The position numbers were made by a program, and so were the translations under genes. A stretch of DNA of 9,876 nucleotides, from NCBI GenBank assembly GCA_947589175.1, contig CANPZR010000079.1:1-9876 (forward strand), in the 5' to 3' direction. This DNA comes from an uncultured Lachnospiraceae bacterium. GTDB lineage: Bacteria > Bacillota > Clostridia > Lachnospirales > Lachnospiraceae. Within the stretch, counting starts at the first letter, position 1. The number at the start of each line of letters is the position of its first letter. Below, in pieces: positions 6,811 through 9,876 of the stretch. The notes under the pieces are model-generated. The model saw nothing but the letters and a program-made list of their open reading frames with translations. It was not told the origin of the DNA and did no database searches.

Positions 6811-7373
6811 TTTTCTTCACTTCTTTCTGGACGCGCATCCGTAGACACCCATTGTTCTTCCATCTCCAAACCATCTATTCCGCTTAACAGATCCGCAAAA
6901 GCCGTCTCTGTCATATCCGTAAAAAATCGTCCGTTTCTTTCGCCCGCAAAGATTCCATATTTGAACGATGTGTAAATGATTCCATTCTCCTTTAATGCAG
7001 CCGCCATTTTCTGCATAACTTCCTTCAGCTGATCAATCGGCAGATGAAGTATAGAAGAACACGCCCATATGCCGTCATACTCATTTACTGCCGATAATTC
7101 TCCAAAAAACATTTGCCTGACCTTAATTCCCGTGTACGCACTGGCCAGCCTGCATAGCTCTGACGAGCCGTCCGTAGCATCCACGCGATATCCATGCTCC
7201 AGAAAATACTTTGTGTCACGTCCAGAGCCACAGCCAAAGTCAAGTATATACGAGCCCTTTTCTAACTTTTCCAAAAAATGTTCCTGTATCGTAGTAAAAT
7301 CAATATTAACTGTGCTTTTGTAAAAGTCGTCGGCACAGTTGTCATAATAGTCAAGAGTGTTATTGCGTTCCAT
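6780..7373 (-). CDS. Class I SAM-dependent methyltransferase
   Basis: A 197-residue Rossmann-fold methyltransferase. Motif I is ILDFGCGSGRD (43-53), the acidic end of strand 2 is VDATDGS (D68), and the motif IV region is YDGIWACSSILHLP (99-112), followed by GIIYTSFKYG (131-140). The DGIWAC..LLH and SFKYG signatures belong to a TehB-like/UbiE-like group. There is no [DNS]PP[YFW] motif, so it is not a standard adenine-N6 or cytosine-N4 DNA methylase, nor is there a PC motif of C5 enzymes. SD AAGGA (7384-7388) lies 10 bases before ATG 7373. It is the first gene of the helicase operon and overlaps the helicase gene by 31 bases, which argues that the two proteins act together. Its substrate, whether small molecule, RNA or DNA, cannot be read from the sequence. 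Confidence 0.88.
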   Translation of the reverse strand: MERNNTLDYYDNCADDFYKSTVNIDFTTIQEHFLEKLEKGSYILDFGCGSGRDTKYFLEHGYRVDATDGSSELCRLASAYTGIKVRQMFFGELSAVNEYDGIWACSSILHLPIDQLKEVMQKMAAALKENGIIYTSFKYGIFAGERNGRFFTDMTETAFADLLSGIDGLEMEEQWVSTDARPERSEEKWLNLILRKR

Positions 7374-7444
7374 GTCTGTTCAGTCCTTAACACTAATATT
7401 CATATGTTTACCTATCAATAGTTTTGTAGTTTGCCGTAATGATT

Positions 7445-7467
7445 TAGCTTTTTTTATTATAAAGCTA
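7445..7467. promoter_or_regulatory. Inverted repeat overlapping the -10 box (possible operator)
   Basis: TAGCTTT (7445-7451) and AAAGCTA (7461-7467) flank a 9-base AT-rich centre that contains most of the -10. A protein binding this dyad would block the promoter. The T-run after the left arm on the plus strand makes a weak bidirectional terminator the main alternative. Confidence 0.4.
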
Positions 7468-7484
7468 GAGTTTTGAATTTGCAA
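7456..7484 (-). promoter_or_regulatory. Sigma-A-type promoter of the methyltransferase/helicase operon
   Basis: The minus strand carries TTGCAA (7479-7484), a 17-base spacer and a perfect TATAAT (7456-7461). Transcription would begin near 7449, about 75 bases before the methyltransferase ATG. The -10 lies inside the inverted repeat at 7445-7467. Confidence 0.6.
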
Positions 7485-7501
7485 TATATTATTCTTCTTA
7501 A

Positions 7502-7642
7502 TCATATATACTTTTCTAGCAAATAACTGAACAATCTTAAGGGCAATTCTTCAATACATTTGAGCTTCTTGCCCACTTTGAATGGCTGAAGTCCGTAATA
7601 CAAGTTAAGTATAACATAGGATAGTGTCCCAAAATCTGTACT
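7502..7642 (-). pseudogene. Orphan open frame of 46 codons, possible gene remnant
   Basis: Without a start codon of its own, the frame runs from 7642 to TGA 7502-7504 and reads STDFGTLSYVILNLYYGLQ, PFKVGKKLKCIEEL and PLRLFSYLLEKYI. The alternation of hydrophobic and charged residues looks like the helical C-terminal end of a protein, unlike the AT-rich DNA around it. I do not recognise the family. It lies between the nuclease-like gene and the promoter of the methyltransferase operon, where a gene may have been deleted. Chance is a real alternative. Confidence 0.3.
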
Positions 7643-7735
7643 CGCACATTTTTATTTCTCTCTTTCGTGTCTTTTCTATAATTATTATCTCATGAAAATG
7701 TAGAGAATACGAGGATTGAAAGAATTATAATTATT

Positions 7736-8362
7736 TTATTTCCGTTGTCCTAGCTCATCATACTTTTCCACCATAATTTCTTCCGCAATCTTTAAATTTC
7801 CATTTAGTAAATGTAACTCCTCTTTCAAATCCATGTACTCATCTGTATTCTGAATTCTCGGCGGCGTCGATCTGCATACCACTCGCCCAAATACTCTCCG
7901 CTGACTACTCCATGCGGGATATAAATCCTTCTGTAATAAAGTTGCAGACAGCTGCTTAATAGCATGATGCGTGTCACTACCTTTGAGTTCCACCAAAACT
8001 ACAATGCCAGAATCTCGAACCAGCAGAGCGTTATCACATTTATAATTTGTACTTGCTTCCGGATCCGTTATTATCCCTTTATCTACGAAAAATTTTATTA
8101 TTTCATGGCGCGGGCATTCTTTACTTTGATCCAAGATATATGTTTTCCCTTTTTCTTCACATTTGATCCTGGAGCGGTTATCCAAAAAATCAATGCACTT
8201 TTTTTGCTTCTCAATGTCGCCACAAGGGGGTTGGCTAAGAGGTTGCTGATAGTTATCTTCTTTAGACCGTTTCCCATTTTGTGGCCTTTTCTTCCCCTTC
8301 TTTTTCTCAGACTCTATATGTTTTGTTTGTTCCATACAGTCCTTTACTTTATCACAGATCAT
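7736..8362 (-). CDS. PD-(D/E)XK-like nuclease candidate (208 aa) paired with AAA ATPase
   Basis: I do not recognise a named family. Residues 17-40 are very basic and probably disordered (KKKGKKRPQNGKRSK). A middle part with scattered cysteines (C47, C56, C68, C83) leads to NYKCDNALLV (106-115) and GIVVLVELKGSD (119-130). D110, then 14 residues, then E125-L-K127 on a hydrophobic strand, followed by a helix with HHAIKQL, is the layout of the PD-(D/E)XK nuclease core; E87 (PRHEIIKFF) could be the helix-1 acid. The C-terminus is charged and helical. The start ATG 8362 follows the ATPase stop by 2 bases, with AGGAGG (8368-8373) overlapping the end of the ATPase gene, so the two are translated as a pair. 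The likely role is the effector nuclease of an ATPase-controlled defence module. Nuclease assignment rests on one motif and is moderate. Confidence 0.7.
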   Translation of the reverse strand: MICDKVKDCMEQTKHIESEKKKGKKRPQNGKRSKEDNYQQPLSQPPCGDIEKQKKCIDFLDNRSRIKCEEKGKTYILDQSKECPRHEIIKFFVDKGIITDPEASTNYKCDNALLVRDSGIVVLVELKGSDTHHAIKQLSATLLQKDLYPAWSSQRRVFGRVVCRSTPPRIQNTDEYMDLKEELHLLNGNLKIAEEIMVEKYDELGQRK

Positions 8363-8364
8363 TT

Positions 8365-9711
8365 CTACCTCCTGTTACCCGCATCGTTATACAATATCCT
8401 GTCCATACGCTCATTTATGCTCTCCGATATTCCGTCAATCTGCAATGCGTCAATCAATCCTCTCTTTTCACTGACAATATTTTTCAGACTCCCTATTTCC
8501 GTCGAGATAAAATATGCTCCAACAGATTCCGGAACCACTCTAAATTCTTTGCGTATTACAGCATTTTCCGCACCTGTTTTCTTTTCCTTTCCCCCAGAAT
8601 AAATCAGCAGATTAAACGCTGTCAGCATATACGGACTATGCGTGGTAATAACTACCTGACTGTTGCTGGAGTTTATAAGCAGCGCCGTCAGCTGCGCGAT
8701 TTTCTCCTGAGAATCCGGGAACAAATGGGACTCCGGCTCCTCAAATACCAGAAATGTTTTTTCGCTTTTTAAAATTTCCAGAAAAATAATATTCAGCGCC
8801 CAGACAATCTCCTGCTGCCCGGATGAGCTAAACATCAGTTTCACCCAGTGCTCCTTATCATAATAAAGCTTTTCGCCTTCTTTATCATAAACATAATCAC
8901 CGCGCAGAATCTCATGAATCAACTGGCGCGCTAACTCCACATCCTGATTACGAATTTGTCCCTTTACTGTTTTTAAATAATTTTGTACAATCTCATCCAG
9001 TTTTGAACCAAAGCCAGAACGCACATCCCGGATATACTGTGCAAATTCCTGCGTAATTAAATCTGTTTGAGAAATATCCACTTCGTTATCCTGTTCATAA
9101 TGATTGGATAATGAAATCTCCTTTGATGCTATTCCATCCGGCAAAATTGTAAGCAAATTCCGCCCAGCGGGGATATATAAGAGCATGAAGTCATCCACAA
9201 AAATTTTCTCAATCGATTTTTTTGCACTGATGATAAAATTGTTTTTTTCCAAAATATTGACAGAAAAGGGCGTTTTATTATTATTTGTTGCGACTTTTGC
9301 CGCTTCTCTGATCATATTGCATATATCCTCTTTTAAAGATTTGCTGAAATTAAATTTTGCATACCGATCCTTATCCAAATTGATAGAAACATATCGATCT
9401 GTTTCTTTATCATAATAATAGCGAATAAAAAAATCCCCCATGTGTTTCGTCGTGCCGAAATAGCCCATGAATGGACGACGGATATATTTTAAAAAATTGG
9501 TATATAATTCATCTGTATAATTTAATTCAGTATTTATAACACCACTGAGATACTGCAAAAAATAATCCCTGATTTTTCTGCAAAAATATACCACCTTAAT
9601 AAAAGTGCTTTTCCCGGATGCCTGAGGACCGATAACCACCTCAAGTTTTTTATTCAAATCAATATCTATTTTCTTTATCGGACCAAATTGTTCTATTGTA
9701 ATATGACGCAT
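8365..9711 (-). CDS. OLD/RecF-like AAA (ABC-type) ATPase
   Basis: A 448-residue ATPase starting MRHITIEQFGPIKKIDIDL. Walker A GPQASGKST is at 28-36, a signature-like FSSSGQQEIVWAL near 293-305, Walker B FLVFEEPESHLFP around 320-332 and the H-loop TTHSP at ~356-360. A long middle insertion (about 45-280) is rich in charged and aromatic residues. There is no C-terminal TOPRIM domain, so it is not a full OLD nuclease; instead a separate nuclease-like gene follows 2 bases later. The frame is open to GTG 9843, but I choose ATG 9711 because SD GGGAG (9721-9725) lies 9 bases upstream and the protein then starts at the canonical first strand. Similar ATPases act as sensors or clamps in PARIS, Septu and related systems. 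The domain call is firm; the system is not one I can name. Confidence 0.85.
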   Translation of the reverse strand: MRHITIEQFGPIKKIDIDLNKKLEVVIGPQASGKSTFIKVVYFCRKIRDYFLQYLSGVINTELNYTDELYTNFLKYIRRPFMGYFGTTKHMGDFFIRYYYDKETDRYVSINLDKDRYAKFNFSKSLKEDICNMIREAAKVATNNNKTPFSVNILEKNNFIISAKKSIEKIFVDDFMLLYIPAGRNLLTILPDGIASKEISLSNHYEQDNEVDISQTDLITQEFAQYIRDVRSGFGSKLDEIVQNYLKTVKGQIRNQDVELARQLIHEILRGDYVYDKEGEKLYYDKEHWVKLMFSSSGQQEIVWALNIIFLEILKSEKTFLVFEEPESHLFPDSQEKIAQLTALLINSSNSQVVITTHSPYMLTAFNLLIYSGGKEKKTGAENAVIRKEFRVVPESVGAYFISTEIGSLKNIVSEKRGLIDALQIDGISESINERMDRILYNDAGNRR

Positions 9712-9720
9712 CCATAATGT

Positions 9721-9725
9721 CTCCC
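9721..9725 (-). promoter_or_regulatory. SD (GGGAG) fixing the start of the AAA ATPase gene
   Basis: GGGAG lies 9 bases before ATG 9711. The codons upstream in the same frame encode a composition unlike the ATPase family start, and they overlap a strong hairpin, so the longer open frame from 9843 is not used as the gene start. Confidence 0.65.
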
Positions 9726-9751
9726 TTCTTTTCAAAAATTTGGGACATAAA

Positions 9752-9780
9752 GCGGCTACGAACCCAACATTCATAGCCGC
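9752..9780 (-). promoter_or_regulatory. Strong hairpin in the leader of the ATPase gene
   Basis: On the minus strand GCGGCTATGAA and TTCGTAGCCGC pair over 11 positions with one T-G wobble around a 7-base loop, 41 bases before the ATPase ATG. It is GC-rich in an AT-rich setting. Only TTTATGT follows, too short a T-run for a clear terminator. It could be an attenuator, an upstream gene's weak terminator, or part of a larger structured RNA closed by GGGAC/GTCCC (9837-9841 with 9742-9746). Confidence 0.55.
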
Positions 9781-9876
9781 CTCTATACATTTCACCAAAA
9801 ATTTCACACTTACTGCTGCCAATCTGCCACAGGCAAGTCCCACTCACCCCTGCACCAGAGCGACCGTCTCCCTAGC

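Larger units (their letters stand above)
7374..7735. other. 362-base gap without an intact gene
   Basis: This gap separates the ATPase/nuclease-like pair from the methyltransferase operon. It holds the methyltransferase SD and promoter, the inverted repeat at 7445-7467, the orphan frame at 7502-7642 and an AT-rich stretch in which TATAATTATT occurs twice (7677-7686 and 7726-7735). I see no convincing Rho-independent terminator for the pair upstream and no RNA gene. Confidence 0.7.

Noticed and set aside
7619..7640. GATAGTGTCCCAAAATCTGT-like stretch resembling an insertion-sequence end
   Set aside because: No matching inverted end, target duplication or transposase is visible in the window.
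7677..7735. Direct repeat TATAATTATT (two copies 49 bases apart)
   Set aside because: Purely A/T, so likely chance; no element lies between that would make it a target duplication.
7964..8602. 212-codon plus-strand frame opposite the nuclease-like and ATPase genes
   Set aside because: Phe/Ile/Leu-rich antisense shadow with no recognisable domain and no SD; both genes beneath it have good motifs.
9712..9847. Open frames upstream of the ATPase ATG, including one starting GTG 9847 and the extension of the ATPase frame to GTG 9843
   Set aside because: They overlap the strong hairpin and have no good SD, and the ATPase starts well at ATG 9711 with its own SD. The frame from 9847 runs into the ATPase gene out of frame.
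9844..9876. Possible tail of another minus-strand gene (A-R-E-T-V-A-L-V-Q-G then TGA)
   Set aside because: Ten codons at the window edge are too few to call a gene.

Overview
The window looks like part of a defence island from a low-GC Firmicute, most likely a gut clostridium of the Lachnospiraceae type. That placement is an inference from AT-rich intergenic DNA, strong AGGAGG-type ribosome binding sites, ATG/GTG starts and gene content; no rRNA or tRNA fixes the taxon. Every supported gene lies on the minus strand, so transcription runs from the right edge (9876) to the left edge (1).

Region by region, in order of transcription. (1) 9876-7736: a roughly 165-base leader with a strong hairpin, then an OLD/RecF-like AAA ATPase (8365-9711) and, 2 bases on, a 208-residue protein with a D...ELK motif typical of PD-(D/E)XK nucleases (7736-8362). 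I cannot assign this ATPase-nuclease pair to a named system. (2) 7735-7374: 362 bases without a convincing gene. They hold an orphan 46-codon reading frame (possible remnant) and a good promoter (TTGCAA, 17 bases, TATAAT) whose -10 box lies inside an inverted repeat. (3) 7373-3591: a tightly packed operon of a SAM-dependent methyltransferase, an 826-residue fusion of a phospholipase-D-like (HKD) domain to a superfamily 2 helicase, a 20-codon bridging ORF that shares ATGA overlaps with both neighbours, and a nitroreductase-family protein. (4) 3590-1463: a Septu-like module. A PtuA-type ATPase is followed by a PtuB-type HNH protein that stops at 108 residues, about where the second half of the HNH domain should begin, and then by an unrecognised acidic 120-residue protein. 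(5) 1462-1: a 36-codon remnant of a pRiA4b ORF-3-like protein, then a Schlafen/AlbA_2 protein with a GHKL-like ATPase domain. This last gene is open at the left edge and runs into a 9-bp tandem repeat encoding a Gln-every-third-residue linker.

How they may work together (inference): the cluster holds two separate ATPase-plus-nuclease modules, one methyltransferase plus nuclease-helicase module and one Schlafen-like regulator/ATPase. This is the density of DNA-targeting machinery expected of an anti-phage island. Two gene remnants and a truncated HNH gene between about 1330 and 1950 mark a recombination-prone junction. The strongest candidates for something undescribed are the ATPase plus PD-(D/E)XK pair and the methyltransferase/HKD-helicase operon with its bridging micro-ORF.
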